Positions 45,067 through 54,149 are shown, counted from the first letter of the stretch. The stretch is DNA of 64,000 nucleotides from Nocardioides sp. JS614 (GCF_000015265.1 NC_008699.1:4340001-4404000), one strand, 5' to 3'. Program-made: numbers and translations. Notes: generated by a model from the sequence alone, not told the origin.

Positions 45067-45579
45067 GTGAGCACCCCGCCCTCCCACACCCACCCGACCT
45101 ATGACCAGCTCGTCGGCCTGCCGGCGTACTCCGAGCAGCCGGTGCCGGTGGCCTTCGAGGACGTCAACGGGCACCTCAACGTGCGCCACTACACCGGCAT
45201 CGCCAGCGAGGGTCTCGACGAGTCACTGGTCGAGCTGGGGATCCCCCAGAACTGGCCGGCCGCGGATGGGCACGCCTGCTTCTCCGCCGAGCACCACCTG
45301 ACCTACCTCACCGAGCTGCGCACCGGCGACCGGATGTCCGCGCGGGTGCGGCTGCTGGGCCGCTCCGAGCGGGCGGCGCACGCGCTGGTCTACCTGCTCG
45401 ACGACACCCACCAGCAGCTCAGCTACGTGATGGAGGAGATCTTCCTCCACATCCTGATGGAGACCCGGCGCACCGCGCCCTGGCCCGACGACGTGGCCGC
45501 CAACCTGGACAAGCGGATCGCGGAGGACGCCGACCTGCCCTGGGGGCCCGTGACGTCGGGGTGCCTGGCGCTGCGCTGA
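45067..45579 (+). CDS. hotdog-fold thioesterase-like protein (paralogue of 32454)
   Basis: This 170-aa protein has VAFEDVNGHLNVRHYTG (D-x-NGH motif), FSAEHHLTYLTELRTGDRMSARV and METRRTAPWPDDV. It shares motif order and length with the protein at 32454-32993 in the catabolic regulon, but stands alone without the regulon operator. A CAGTAT hexamer ends 13 bases before the GTG, so the transcript may be nearly leaderless. It probably acts on acyl-CoA or a related thioester. Confidence 0.7.
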   Translation: MSTPPSHTHPTYDQLVGLPAYSEQPVPVAFEDVNGHLNVRHYTGIASEGLDESLVELGIPQNWPAADGHACFSAEHHLTYLTELRTGDRMSARVRLLGRSERAAHALVYLLDDTHQQLSYVMEEIFLHILMETRRTAPWPDDVAANLDKRIAEDADLPWGPVTSGCLALR

Positions 45580-45598
45580 GCCCGACCAGCGGTGCCCA

Positions 45599-45629
45599 GG
45601 CAACCGAACCAGCCCCACCAACGGTTGCC
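45599..45629. terminator. weak hairpin between convergent genes
   Basis: GGCAACC (45599-45605) pairs with GGTTGCC (45623-45629) across a 17-nt loop in the 99-bp gap between convergent genes. The rest of the gap shows no gene. Confidence 0.35.
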
Positions 45630-45678
45630 GGCACACCGCCCACCCGGTCCCGCGTCGGCGGCAGCCGGCCGGACGGGC

Positions 45679-46314
45679 TCAGCGCTGTCGGGACTGCCGC
45701 TGGGGCGAGGCCGCGTGGATCGCGGTCCCGGCGAACCCGAGGAGCAGCAGCAGGATCGTCGCCTTCGACAGGTACTCCGGCAAGGCGCCCGAGACCGGGA
45801 ACGACAGCGCGTGCAGGATCAGCATGACCGGCACCCAGCGCGGGACGGTCCGGGCGCGCAGGAGGGCCAGGCCGAGCAGCAGCTCACCGAGGTACAGGCC
45901 GGCGATCCAGGTATAGAGGAACACCGCCAGACCGGCGTCGTGCGCGATGTGGTCGACGTTGCTGCCGCGCAGCGCGTCGCTGATGACCAACGAGCGGAAG
46001 AACGCCATCAGCATCGCGAACCCCGCGGTGCCGATGAACCCGATCTCGAGCACGATCCCGCTGATCATCCCGAGGACCCAGCCGCGCCGGTCGAACAATG
46101 ACAGGACCGCCGGCAGGCCCAGGGTCAGGCCGATCGAGGAGATGAAGAAGATCACCGCGGCGGCCAGCCACCGCCCGCCCTGCTGCTCCACGATCCGCAG
46201 CGCGTCGGAGGTGTCCTCGGATGCGGGCAGCAGGAACGCGCCCAGGCAGAGCGCCAGGGCGCCGGTCACCAGCAGCGCCGCCGAGACCGGCAGCCAGTCC
46301 ATCCGCACGAGCAC
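45679..46314 (-). CDS. six-helix integral membrane protein of unknown function (DUF4386-like)
   Basis: This 211-aa protein has about six hydrophobic segments (residues 8-29, 50-72, 80-105, 128-150, 160-177 and 183-203) and a short basic C-terminus. The pattern resembles DUF4386-type membrane proteins, function unknown. The start is uncertain: GTG at 46314 lies just after a TACCGT -10-like hexamer, while ATG at 46302 is four codons in. No catalytic motif is visible. Confidence 0.65.
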   Translation of the reverse strand: MLVRMDWLPVSAALLVTGALALCLGAFLLPASEDTSDALRIVEQQGGRWLAAAVIFFISSIGLTLGLPAVLSLFDRRGWVLGMISGIVLEIGFIGTAGFAMLMAFFRSLVISDALRGSNVDHIAHDAGLAVFLYTWIAGLYLGELLLGLALLRARTVPRWVPVMLILHALSFPVSGALPEYLSKATILLLLLGFAGTAIHAASPQRQSRQR

Positions 46315-46369
46315 ACGGTAGGGCCTGCGGACCCCGGTGGCTCCCGAACGTCCACAGCGGCCCCGGCAA

Positions 46370-47002
46370 TCACCCGATCAGGTGAGCGATCCGATGCACC
46401 TGGTCCACGTCCGAGCCGGTCGGGATCAGCTGCACCTCGTCCGCGCCGAGGTCCGCGATCCGGCGCAGCACCTCCCGCAGCTGGTCCGGCGTACCCGCGA
46501 AGCCCGCGGTCGCGGCCATGGCGTCGACGATCTCGACCGGGATCCAGTTCAGGTAGTGGCGCAGGTGCCGGCGCACCTGCTCGCGCGCGGTCCCGTCGCC
46601 GTCGTCGAGCGCGCACCAGAACGACGTCGTCACGCGCGGCGCCGGCCGCCCCGCCTCGCGCCACGCGTCCCGGGTCAGCGCGAAGACCCGCTCCATCTCC
46701 GCGAGGTCGACGTCGAGCGACATCCCGGCGAGGCCGTCGGCCCACGCCGCGGCGCTGCGGATCGTGCGCGGTCCCAGCGTCCCGACGAGCAGCTCCGGCC
46801 CGCCGGGACGGACCGGAGGCGGCCCGACGGGTCGTACGGCGTCCACCACCCGCTCACCCGCCCACACCCGGCGCAGCACCGCGACCCGGCCGGCCAGCTC
46901 GGCCATCGTCCGGGTGCCGAGCTCCGCCCCGGCCGCCCGGTAGTCCTCCTCGCGCCCGCCGACCCCGAGCCCCACCGTGAGCCGGCCACCGCAGAGCCGG
47001 GG
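46370..47002 (-). pseudogene. 5'-truncated luciferase-like (LLM class F420-dependent) oxidoreductase
   Basis: The frame reads RLCGGRLTVGLGVGGREEDYRA, the segment that in intact LLM proteins follows some 80 residues of N-terminal barrel. It then runs normally to a C-terminus with GTPDQLREVLRRIADLGADEVQLIP. Upstream of RLCGG the homologous part is missing: the frame runs straight into the hairpin repeat at 47004-47066, and then the metalloprotease stop codon. No start codon with a ribosome-binding site is present. I conclude that the first quarter was lost when the repeat arrived or during a later deletion. Confidence 0.75.
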
Positions 47003-47003
47003 C

Positions 47004-47066
47004 GATAGTCCCTGACGATTGCGGGCCGTTCCGGCGCGAACGACCGCACAATCGTCAGGGACTATC
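47004..47066. repeat. long hairpin repeat, copy 1
   Basis: Outer arms GATAGTCCCTGACG at 47004-47017 and its complement at 47053-47066 extend by ATTG/CAAT to 18 uninterrupted pairs. The inner part pairs partly (GTTC/GAAC around a 6-nt loop). It begins 7 bases after the metalloprotease stop and touches the truncated LLM gene. The same outer arms occur at 56875 and 59999 with different inner stems. Confidence 0.85.
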
Positions 47067-47070
47067 CCAG

Positions 47071-49662
47071 TTAGCGGATCCGGAAGGAGCGGTCGCTGAG
47101 GTCGAAGAAGTAGTTGCCGACCGCCTCGATCTTCAGCCACGCCTTGCCGGTGCGGACGTTGGGGATGCGGACCCGGGCCCGGCCGTCGTTGGCGGTCGTG
47201 GCGAGCACGTTGTCCCAGGTCCGGCCGTTGTCGGTGGACAGCACGATCCGGATCCTCTTGGCGAGCTTCTTGGTGCCGTTGACCTTCCAGGTGATCGCCT
47301 TCTTCTTGCCACCGTCGACCTTGCCGCCCTTGGCGAACGAGGTGACCAGGAACGGCCCGGCGCTGCTGGCGACCCGGAGCGTGACCTGGTCGGAGCCGAC
47401 GCCGCCGCCGCCCACGATCTGGTCGCGCGCGGTCAGCCGGAAGTGCAGCGCACCCTGGTACGCCGAGGTGGGCAGGAACTCCGAGTAGCAGTCGCGCGGC
47501 CGCGGCCGCACCGGGACGTAGTCGTCGAGGTTGTCCGGCAGCGGCGGCACCCGTGGGCAGGTGCCGGTCTCGGCGTTGGTGTTGCCGGCCAGGATCTGCG
47601 CGAGGTCGGGGAAGGTGCGCGTCCGACCGGCCGCCGTCGCGACGTTCTCCCCCGGCGAGTGGTATTGGAGCGTCCCGTCGTCGGTGACGTTCGCGAACGT
47701 CCCGAACACCCGGAACAGCGGCCCCCACTTCTTGGTGTTGCTGACCAGCGCGGTGCCGGCGTGGCCGGACGCGTCGTCGTTCTGCTCCCACACGTAGACG
47801 AGCGGGTCGCCGTCGGGGTCGGTGCCCGACCCGGTGAGGGTGAACGGCGTGCGGGTCGGGATGGTCTTGTTCGCCGGCGCCGTCACGATCGGGTTGCGGT
47901 TGTCGGTCGGGTTGATCGCGAACCCGTGGTTGCCGGGCTCACCGCCCTTCGCGGTCTCGCCGACGAACGCAGTCACGCCCGCCGACGAGGTGGTGACCTG
48001 CAGGTCGTTCATGTCCGCACGGTCGCTGTCCGCGGTGTACGGGTCGGCGTCGCCGGCGAAGATGACCTGGAAGCCGGTGTCGTCGGGTGCGGTCAGCGGC
48101 GCGGGGTACGTCGAGCCGCCGGCGTACGGGTCGTAACCCCACCCGGTGACCGTGACGTTCTCGCCGGTCAGGCCCTCGACGGCCGTCTCGATGTTCGCCG
48201 CGGTGTACGTCGAGCCGCGGGTCAGCGTGACCGGCGCCCCGCCGCCCGGGTAGCCGATCATGATCGACTCGCCGTCGGTGTCGAAGCCGGTGAGCGAGAC
48301 GTTCTGCACCTCGACCGGCGCGGGCGCCGTACCGCTGGTGTAGGCGTTCACCTCGTCCAGGGTGCGCTGGGAGAAGTACGGGTCGGTGTGCGGCTGCAGG
48401 TCGTCCTGCAGGCAGATGCCGGCGTAGGCCATCACCGAGGAGCCGGAGCCCGGCTCGACCGAGGTGCCGGCGTTGCGGTTGCCGCCCGAGCAGGCGTACT
48501 GCACGCCGTTGAACGTGTGGTTGCCGCCGAACTGGTGACCCATCTCGTGGGCGACGTAGTCGATCGCCATGAAGTCGCCGGTCGGGTCGGGCAGGCCGGT
48601 GCAGCCCAGGCCCTTCTCGATGCTGCCGACGACGCCGAGGCCGGCGATGCCGCCGCCGTTGACGCCGAGCATCAGGTGCCCGATGTCGTAGTTCGAGGCG
48701 CCGATGATCTGCCCGAGCACGACCTGGTTGCGAACCAGGCCCGGGACGTCGCAGTACTCCAGCTGGCCCGGGACGTAGTCCGGCGACTCCGGGTCGCCCG
48801 ACGGCGGGTCGAAGCACGGGTGCGCGCCGCACGGTCCGTTCGGCCCGGACGCCTTCGCCTCGGTGTCGAGGTTGAGCTCGTCGGTGCCGTCGACCAGGAT
48901 CATGTTGATCGCGAGGTCGTCGTTGTAGATCTGGTTGACGCGGTTCATCAGCGTGACCTTCTCGGCCGTCACGTTGGCGCTGCCGAAGTACGTCGCGTAC
49001 GTCGGGTCGCTGACCAGCGCGAGCCGGTAGACCCGCTGCTGGACGGTGTCGTCCGCGGCCCGGCGTTGCGTGGCCCGCCGCTCGATCGCCCGCTGCACGT
49101 CCGGCAGCTCCCGCTCGGCGACCCGCTCGGTCTCCTGGGGCAGGCTGCCGCCGTAGTAGCTGAGGTGCTCGGTGGTGCCGCGCCGGTTGTACGCGGGGTC
49201 GACGTACCACGCCGTCTGCCCGCCGGACCGCACCGAGGCGTGGAAGCCCATCGGGGTCACGTCCATCGCGATGGTGGTGCCGGGGTGGTCGAGCGACCGG
49301 CCGGCCCAGGTGGCGATCTCGGGGTGGGCGGCGGCCAGCCCGGCCTGCATCAGCTGGGTCCGCTGGACGGCGAACCGCTCGGTGCCGCCCGCAGGGGTCG
49401 GGACCGCGAAGACGGTCGAGCCGGCCGCGCCGGCCCGCGGGGCGCCACGCAGCGCCGCGCGCACCAGGCCGGTGTCGACGCGGACCGCGGCGTACTGGTC
49501 CGGATCGACCCGCACCCGCGGCCCGGTCGGCTCGAAGCCCTTCAGCGGCCGGTAGATCGCGTCGTTCGGCGCGGCGGTCGCCGACGACCAGGCCAGGGGC
49601 AGCACCGCTGCGGCCAGGGCCAGGGCGAAGAGAGCGGCGAGGATCCGGAACGGGCGCGGCAT
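47071..49662 (-). CDS. secreted zinc metalloprotease (metzincin, reprolysin-like)
   Basis: This 863-aa protein has a Sec signal peptide (about 1-31, ending SATAAP), a propeptide-like region to about 210, then a catalytic domain with HEMGHQFGGNH (His372, Glu373, His376, His382) and Met-turn Met411 in SSVMAYAG. A long C-terminal part follows, with Ig/PKD-like segments (NRNPIVTAPANKTIP; ITWKVNGTKKLAKRIRIVLS) that are probably binding modules. It is likely exported and self-processed. The ATG at 49662 has GAGGGAG upstream and gives a normal signal peptide, so it is preferred over a start 8 codons earlier. Confidence 0.88.
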   Translation of the reverse strand: MPRPFRILAALFALALAAAVLPLAWSSATAAPNDAIYRPLKGFEPTGPRVRVDPDQYAAVRVDTGLVRAALRGAPRAGAAGSTVFAVPTPAGGTERFAVQRTQLMQAGLAAAHPEIATWAGRSLDHPGTTIAMDVTPMGFHASVRSGGQTAWYVDPAYNRRGTTEHLSYYGGSLPQETERVAERELPDVQRAIERRATQRRAADDTVQQRVYRLALVSDPTYATYFGSANVTAEKVTLMNRVNQIYNDDLAINMILVDGTDELNLDTEAKASGPNGPCGAHPCFDPPSGDPESPDYVPGQLEYCDVPGLVRNQVVLGQIIGASNYDIGHLMLGVNGGGIAGLGVVGSIEKGLGCTGLPDPTGDFMAIDYVAHEMGHQFGGNHTFNGVQYACSGGNRNAGTSVEPGSGSSVMAYAGICLQDDLQPHTDPYFSQRTLDEVNAYTSGTAPAPVEVQNVSLTGFDTDGESIMIGYPGGGAPVTLTRGSTYTAANIETAVEGLTGENVTVTGWGYDPYAGGSTYPAPLTAPDDTGFQVIFAGDADPYTADSDRADMNDLQVTTSSAGVTAFVGETAKGGEPGNHGFAINPTDNRNPIVTAPANKTIPTRTPFTLTGSGTDPDGDPLVYVWEQNDDASGHAGTALVSNTKKWGPLFRVFGTFANVTDDGTLQYHSPGENVATAAGRTRTFPDLAQILAGNTNAETGTCPRVPPLPDNLDDYVPVRPRPRDCYSEFLPTSAYQGALHFRLTARDQIVGGGGVGSDQVTLRVASSAGPFLVTSFAKGGKVDGGKKKAITWKVNGTKKLAKRIRIVLSTDNGRTWDNVLATTANDGRARVRIPNVRTGKAWLKIEAVGNYFFDLSDRSFRIR

Positions 49663-49680
49663 GGGGTCTCCCTCGGTGAG

Positions 49681-49702
49681 CCGCACCCCTCAACAGGTGC
49701 GG
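49681..49702. terminator. hairpin after the ribD-like gene
   Basis: CCGCACC (49681-49687) and GGTGCGG (49696-49702) form a 7-bp stem with an 8-nt loop, between the end of the RibD-like gene and the metalloprotease start. Confidence 0.5.
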
Positions 49703-49712
49703 TGCCAGCAGC

Positions 49713-50405
49713 CTAAAGGACCGCGGGGACTCCGGTGAGCCAGCGGGCGAGCAGCGTGCCCTCGGCCTCGAGCAGCAGGTGCAGTCGGAGGGGTACGTCG
49801 AGGGGCGGGCCCTGGGTGATCCGCGGATGCTCGCCGGCCACCAGCCGGGGCACGGTGGTCGTGCAGAGCTCGTCGGCGACGCCGGCGGCGAGCAGGTCGC
49901 GCAGCAGGTGCGGGCCGCCCTCGCAGAGCTGGTTGGCCCAGCCGCGGTCGGCGAGCACCTGCTTGAGCAGCGGCAGGTCGACCCGGTGCGAGCCGAGCAC
50001 CAGCACCTGGTCGGCGCCGAGCACCTCGCGGGCCCGGTCCACCCGCTCGGCGGCCTCGCAGGTCGCCATCAGCACCGCGCCCGCCGGCGCGTCCTGGAGC
50101 TGCTCGGGCACGTCGCCGCGGCGGCTCACGATCACCAGCGGCCGGTCGGCCACGTGGTAGCCCTCGGCCCGGGCCGTCCCGGCGCCGACGACGATCACGT
50201 CGGCGGCCGCGCGGAGGTGGTCGAAGACCTGCTTGTCCACGGCGTTGTTGATCGAGCCGCTGGTGCCGGTCTCGCCGGTGGCGGCCCCGTCGACGGTGCC
50301 GACCATGTTGACCCGCAGCCACGGCGTGCGCGGCACGGCGTACAGCTCCGCCAGGCCGGCCTCCTCGGTGGCGGCTCCGCTGTCGGGACCGACGAGCACC
50401 CTCAC
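49713..50405 (-). CDS. RibD C-terminal/dihydrofolate reductase-like NADPH reductase
   Basis: This 230-aa RibD-C/DHFR-fold protein has RVNMVGTVDGAATGETGTSGSINNAVDKQVF and ADVIVVGAGTARAEGY, and LCEGGPHLLRDLLAAGVADEL near the C-terminus. No deaminase domain is present, so it is not bifunctional RibD. A mycobacterial homologue of this stand-alone type is known to substitute for dihydrofolate reductase when overexpressed. The FolP-like gene two positions upstream in the same operon fits a pterin link. The GTG overlaps the upstream gene's stop. Confidence 0.8.
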   Translation of the reverse strand: MRVLVGPDSGAATEEAGLAELYAVPRTPWLRVNMVGTVDGAATGETGTSGSINNAVDKQVFDHLRAAADVIVVGAGTARAEGYHVADRPLVIVSRRGDVPEQLQDAPAGAVLMATCEAAERVDRAREVLGADQVLVLGSHRVDLPLLKQVLADRGWANQLCEGGPHLLRDLLAAGVADELCTTTVPRLVAGEHPRITQGPPLDVPLRLHLLLEAEGTLLARWLTGVPAVL

Positions 50406-50908
50406 GGCTGCCACCTGAGCACCCAGTACTGCACCCCGAACGGGTCGTCGTCGTAGTCCACCTGCGCCGGCCCGAGGTCGCCGAGCCCGGCCAGCCGCTC
50501 GATGCCGGCGACGCTGGCCCACAGCTCGGCGGCGAGGCCGGCGTCCACCTCGGGCCGCCCGGCCCGCAGCGAGGCCCCCAGCGCCGCGTCGAACGCGGCG
50601 GCCCGCTCGTCGAGGAACCCGGGTGCCTTCTCGGTGCGCTTGGCGCTGCCGTTGCCGACCACCAGCACCCGGGCCGGCGGTGCGTCGGCAACCGTCCCGG
50701 CGCCCGTTCCGGTTGCTGGTGCACCGCCGGCCTGCGTCAGCAGCGCCCGGCCCACCCGCTCCCCCTGCGGGTCGGCGAGGACGACCGGGTCGGCGCCGAG
50801 CCAGCGCACGGCCGCCACGCAGGCGGCCCGCAGCTCGGGGACCGGGTCCTCGAGGCCGGCGTACTCCGGCAGCAGCGCGAGCACGCCGGGGACCAGGACC
50901 ACTCTCAT
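50402..50908 (-). CDS. hypothetical protein in the folP2-ribD operon
   Basis: This 168-aa acidic protein of unknown function starts RVVLVPGVLALLPEYAGLEDPVPELRAA and ends YDDDPFGVQYWVLRWQP. The Gly-Asn-Gly-Ser segment VLVVGNGSAKRTEKAPGFLDER in the middle recalls LigB-like class III dioxygenase-fold proteins, but the metal ligands are not clear, so I leave function open. It overlaps the genes on both sides by 4 bp and must be expressed with them. Confidence 0.65.
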   Translation of the reverse strand: MRVVLVPGVLALLPEYAGLEDPVPELRAACVAAVRWLGADPVVLADPQGERVGRALLTQAGGAPATGTGAGTVADAPPARVLVVGNGSAKRTEKAPGFLDERAAAFDAALGASLRAGRPEVDAGLAAELWASVAGIERLAGLGDLGPAQVDYDDDPFGVQYWVLRWQP

Positions 50909-51768
50909 TGCAGCCCCCGGATGGCGAGGCGGGGCGGGCGGCGACCGGCGATCGTGTCGACCATGTCGACGGTCTGGCGGGTCTCGACGACCTCGTGCAC
51001 GCGGTAGATCCGGGCGCCGGCGAGGGCACAGACGGCGGTGGCGGCCAGGGTGCCGGTCAGCCGCTCCCCGACCGGCAGGTCGAGGCTCTCGCCGACGAAG
51101 TCCTTGTTGGAGAGCGACACCAGGACGGGGTACCCGGTCGCGACCATCTCACCGAGCCGGCGGGTGACCTCGAGGGAGTGGAAGGTGTTCTTGCCGAAGT
51201 CGTGGGCCGGGTCGATGACGACCGAGGCGGGGTCGACGCCGGCGGCGATCGCGCGCTCGGCGTACGCGACGGTGTCGGCGATCGCGGCGGCGACCACGTC
51301 GTCGTACTCCATCCGGTAGGGACGGGTCCGCGGGGTGACCCCGCCGGTGTGGGTGCACACGATCGCGGCGCCCGCCTCGGCGGCCGCGTCGGCGAGCTCG
51401 GGGTCCGCGCCGCCCCAGGCGTCGTTGATCAGGTCGGCGCCGGCCGCGCAGACGGCGCTGCCGACCTCGGCGCGCCAGGTGTCGACCGAGATCACGAGGT
51501 CCGGGTACGACGCGCGCACCCGGGCCACGAAGTCGACGACCCGGGCCTTCTCCTCGGCCTCGGAGATCTCGACGCCGGGCGCGGCCTTGATGCCGCCGAT
51601 GTCGACGATCTCGGCGCCCTCGCCGGCGACCAGCGCGACCCGCTCGAAGGCCTTGTCCTCCGCCCAGGTCGCGCCCTTGTCGTAGAACGAGTCCGGGGTG
51701 CGGTTGACGATCGCCATCATCAACGTGGCGGTGTCGGGGAAGGTGTGGCGGCCGAGCTTGAGGGTCAT
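50905..51768 (-). CDS. folP2: dihydropteroate synthase-like protein (FolP2 type)
   Basis: This 287-aa TIM barrel has MAIVNRTPDSFYDKG, VDIGGIKAAPG and VISVDTWRAEVG, with NDAWGG and PVLVSLSNKDFVGESL. These follow DHPS, but the usual GGESTRPG motif reads GGIKAAPG, as in the FolP2 paralogue of mycobacteria, which is reported not to work as a DHPS. The position directly after GpgS is the same as folP2 (Rv1207) and gpgS (Rv1208) in M. tuberculosis. The ATG overlaps the GpgS stop. Confidence 0.82.
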   Translation of the reverse strand: MTLKLGRHTFPDTATLMMAIVNRTPDSFYDKGATWAEDKAFERVALVAGEGAEIVDIGGIKAAPGVEISEAEEKARVVDFVARVRASYPDLVISVDTWRAEVGSAVCAAGADLINDAWGGADPELADAAAEAGAAIVCTHTGGVTPRTRPYRMEYDDVVAAAIADTVAYAERAIAAGVDPASVVIDPAHDFGKNTFHSLEVTRRLGEMVATGYPVLVSLSNKDFVGESLDLPVGERLTGTLAATAVCALAGARIYRVHEVVETRQTVDMVDTIAGRRPPRLAIRGLQ

Positions 51769-52664
51769 CGCACGCCCACCGCCGGCGGTCGCTCGTCGGC
51801 CGGCCCGGCCGCGGTGGGGGTGCCGACCCGGGCCAGGGCGGCCGCGAGGATCTGGGTGGCCATCCCGCTGAGGTCGCGCAGCGACTGGTGCCGGTGGGCG
51901 CGGGTGCCGAGGTCGACCTGGGCGAGCGCGTCCAGCCCGCGGGTGCGCAGGGTGTCGACGAGGGCGGCGAGCTCCACGGCGTACCCGGTCGGCACGCTGA
52001 GCTGCTCGAACAGGTCGCGTCGTACCGCCCACTCGCCCGCGAGCGGCTGGTGCAGGCCCGCGAGCTCGGGGAACAACAGCCGGATCAGCGGCCGCGCGAC
52101 CAGCTCGGTGACCCGGCCGCCCTCGAACGGGACCGCGGCGTCGCCGGAGAGCATCGGCCGCTCGTAGAAGCCCTTGACCAGCGCGACCTCGGGGCGGGTG
52201 AGCAGCGGGCCGAGCAGGCCGGGCACGAAGTGGGTGTCCCAGTCGAGCAGGTCGGCGTCCATGAACACGAGCACGTCGCCGGTGGTCACGAACTGCGCCT
52301 TCCACATCGCCTCGCCCTTGCCGGGGACACTGCCCAGGTCGGGGCGGATCTCGGCGGATCGGTGCACGACGGCGCCGGCGTCGGTGGCGACCTCGTAGGT
52401 GTCGTCGGTGGAGTCGGAGTCGATGACGACGATCTCGTCGAGCAGCGCGACCGTGTCGACCAGCGCCTCGCGCACCCGGGTGACGACGTCGCCGACGGTC
52501 GCGGCCTCGTTGCGGGCGGGGACCACGAGGCTCACGGTGTGGCTCGTGCGGCCTGCCCGCTTGGCGGCCATCAGGTCCCCGAGGGTCCAGTCGTCCCAGT
52601 GGTGGGTGTTCCTCTCGCCCCAGGCCGACACGTCGTCGAGAGTAGCGACCGTCGGCGATCCCAC
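51765..52664 (-). CDS. gpgS: glucosyl-3-phosphoglycerate synthase
   Basis: This GT81-family glycosyltransferase of about 299 aa has VSLVVPARNEAATVGDVV, VIDSDSTDDT, GKGEAMWKAQ and the DADL metal motif (VFMDADLLDWDTHF), then PLAGEWAVRRDLFEQL. GpgS makes glucosyl-3-phosphoglycerate, the first step of methylglucose polysaccharide and glucosylglycerate synthesis. A GTG at 52664 is taken as start (AAAGGG upstream). The frame continues to a TTG at 52691, which would leave only 6 bp to the divergent TetR gene. Confidence 0.83.
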   Translation of the reverse strand: MGSPTVATLDDVSAWGERNTHHWDDWTLGDLMAAKRAGRTSHTVSLVVPARNEAATVGDVVTRVREALVDTVALLDEIVVIDSDSTDDTYEVATDAGAVVHRSAEIRPDLGSVPGKGEAMWKAQFVTTGDVLVFMDADLLDWDTHFVPGLLGPLLTRPEVALVKGFYERPMLSGDAAVPFEGGRVTELVARPLIRLLFPELAGLHQPLAGEWAVRRDLFEQLSVPTGYAVELAALVDTLRTRGLDALAQVDLGTRAHRHQSLRDLSGMATQILAAALARVGTPTAAGPADERPPAVGVR

Positions 52665-52697
52665 CCCGGCGGGCCCTTTTGTGATGTTCAATCAGCC

Positions 52698-53315
52698 ATG
52701 TCCACACCACAGGGGGAGATCCGCCGGGGCCGTGGCCGGCCCCGGACCCCCGGAGCCGAGAAGAGGATCATCGACGCCGCGCTCGAGGAGTACGGCGAAC
52801 ACGGCTGGGCGGGCTTCACGATGGACGGGGTCGCGCGTCGGGCCGGTGTCGGCAAGTCCACCGTCTACCTGCGCTGGCAGGACAAGGACAGCCTGCTCAC
52901 CGACGCGGTGAGCAGCCGCAGCGGGGACATCGGCGACGTCGACACCGGCAGCCTGCGCGGCGACCTGCACGACCTGGCCGCGAACCTGTTCCGCCACTAC
53001 CGCGACCCGGCCGGCTGGGCCGCGCTGCGGGTGCTGGTCGACGCCGCGGGGGCGCCGCACCGGCTCGGCAGGTTCGTGGAGACGGTCGCCGACGTGCAGG
53101 TCGGGTTCGTCGACCAGATCGCGGCCCGAGCGGTCGAGCGCGGCGAGGTGCCGGCCGACCTGCCGGCCCGGGAGATCGGGCAGTGCGTCTACGGCTCGGT
53201 CACGATCCAGACCCTGAGCGCGCGCCTCGAGGGCCGGGAGTTCGACGACGCCGAGATCGAGGAGCGGGCCACGACCCTGGTCGACGTCGTGCTCCAGCAG
53301 GTCGTCGCCCCCTGA
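52698..53315 (+). CDS. TetR family transcriptional regulator
   Basis: This 205-aa protein has a basic N-terminal arm (RRGRGRPRTPGAEKR), a TetR HTH (FTMDGVARRAGVGKSTVYLRWQDKDSLL, about 40-67) and a C-terminal TetR_C_11-like domain with LFRHYRDPAGWAALRVLVDAAG. It is divergent from gpgS, with almost no spacer. The target is unknown. Confidence 0.82.
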   Translation: MSTPQGEIRRGRGRPRTPGAEKRIIDAALEEYGEHGWAGFTMDGVARRAGVGKSTVYLRWQDKDSLLTDAVSSRSGDIGDVDTGSLRGDLHDLAANLFRHYRDPAGWAALRVLVDAAGAPHRLGRFVETVADVQVGFVDQIAARAVERGEVPADLPAREIGQCVYGSVTIQTLSARLEGREFDDAEIEERATTLVDVVLQQVVAP

Positions 53316-53318
53316 GCG

Positions 53319-54149
53319 TCAACCAACCAGGTCGACGAGCACCTCCCGCACGTACGCCGGGTCGAACATGACGTCCTCCCAGGTGAACCGCACGACGCGG
53401 TAGCCGAGCCGCACGAACGCGGTGTACCGATGGACGTCGCGCCGCAGGCTCGCCCGGTCGGCGTGGAACTCGAACGACTCGGCCTCGATGACCAAGCGCC
53501 GTCCGACGTCCATGAGATCCACCCGCCCCACGTCGGCCACCCACTGCTGTGGCTCGACTTCTAGACCCGGTACGTCGAGCGCGATCGCCCGGAGCACCGA
53601 CTCGAACGGGTTGTCCGCCCGTGGATCCGCGGCCTCCACGACCCGGACCGCGCGCCGCCTGCCGGTGCGCGGTGCCCGGAGTGCCGCGGCGACCAGGTCG
53701 GCTCGGTCGATCCCGGACCGGAGGGCCGAGTCGGCCACGCTGAGCGCGACGTCGAACGGGTAGGCGCGGGCACAGTCGACGACCGTCCGCAGCGGGTCGG
53801 TGACGCCGCGGCTGACGTCCAGCAGATCCAGGTCGGCCCAGTGCACCTCGAGGTCGTCGGCCTCGAGGTGGCAGCTGCGCCGGGGGACGGTCACGCATGG
53901 CCTCTCGGGCGGTGCCTTGATCTTCCACCCCCAATCCTGTGCCGCGCTCAGGTGCGACACGACACCGCCGACCCGCGCGGCCGCCACCCGCGCGATGTCG
54001 GCGTCGGGCAGCCGGTAGCGGCCGTGTCGCTCGCGGACCACCGTCTGATCGGCGAGCGCGGCACGCAGCCGGCGGCGGCTGGTGCAGCGCAGCAGCTCCT
54101 GGGCGGTGGCCACCCCGCCCAGCATGGTCAGCGCCTCGGGTGCGTCCAT
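53319..54149 (-). CDS. AbiEi-like N-terminal / DUF559-like C-terminal protein
   Basis: This 276-aa protein has a winged-helix AbiEi-antitoxin-like start (MLGGVATAQELLRCTSRRRLRAALAD, RHGRYRLPDADIARVAAARVGGVVSHLSAAQDWGWKI). Its C-terminal domain has the Vsr/DUF559 endonuclease-like pattern (VGRVDLMDVGRRLVIEAESFEFHADRASLRRDVHRYTAFVRLGYRVVRFTWEDV). These are common orphan proteins in actinomycetes. No AbiEii toxin is adjacent, so a toxin-antitoxin role is not supported. It is convergent with the TetR gene, 3 bp apart. Confidence 0.7.
   Translation of the reverse strand: MDAPEALTMLGGVATAQELLRCTSRRRLRAALADQTVVRERHGRYRLPDADIARVAAARVGGVVSHLSAAQDWGWKIKAPPERPCVTVPRRSCHLEADDLEVHWADLDLLDVSRGVTDPLRTVVDCARAYPFDVALSVADSALRSGIDRADLVAAALRAPRTGRRRAVRVVEAADPRADNPFESVLRAIALDVPGLEVEPQQWVADVGRVDLMDVGRRLVIEAESFEFHADRASLRRDVHRYTAFVRLGYRVVRFTWEDVMFDPAYVREVLVDLVG

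Noticed and set aside
47443..49716. Long plus-strand frame across the metalloprotease gene
   Set aside because: Composition is Arg/Val/Gly-biased with no motif; the minus frame has signal peptide, zinc motif and Met-turn.
53319..54149. AbiE toxin-antitoxin system
   Set aside because: Only an AbiEi-like domain is present and no AbiEii nucleotidyltransferase is adjacent; orphan proteins of this architecture are common in actinomycetes.
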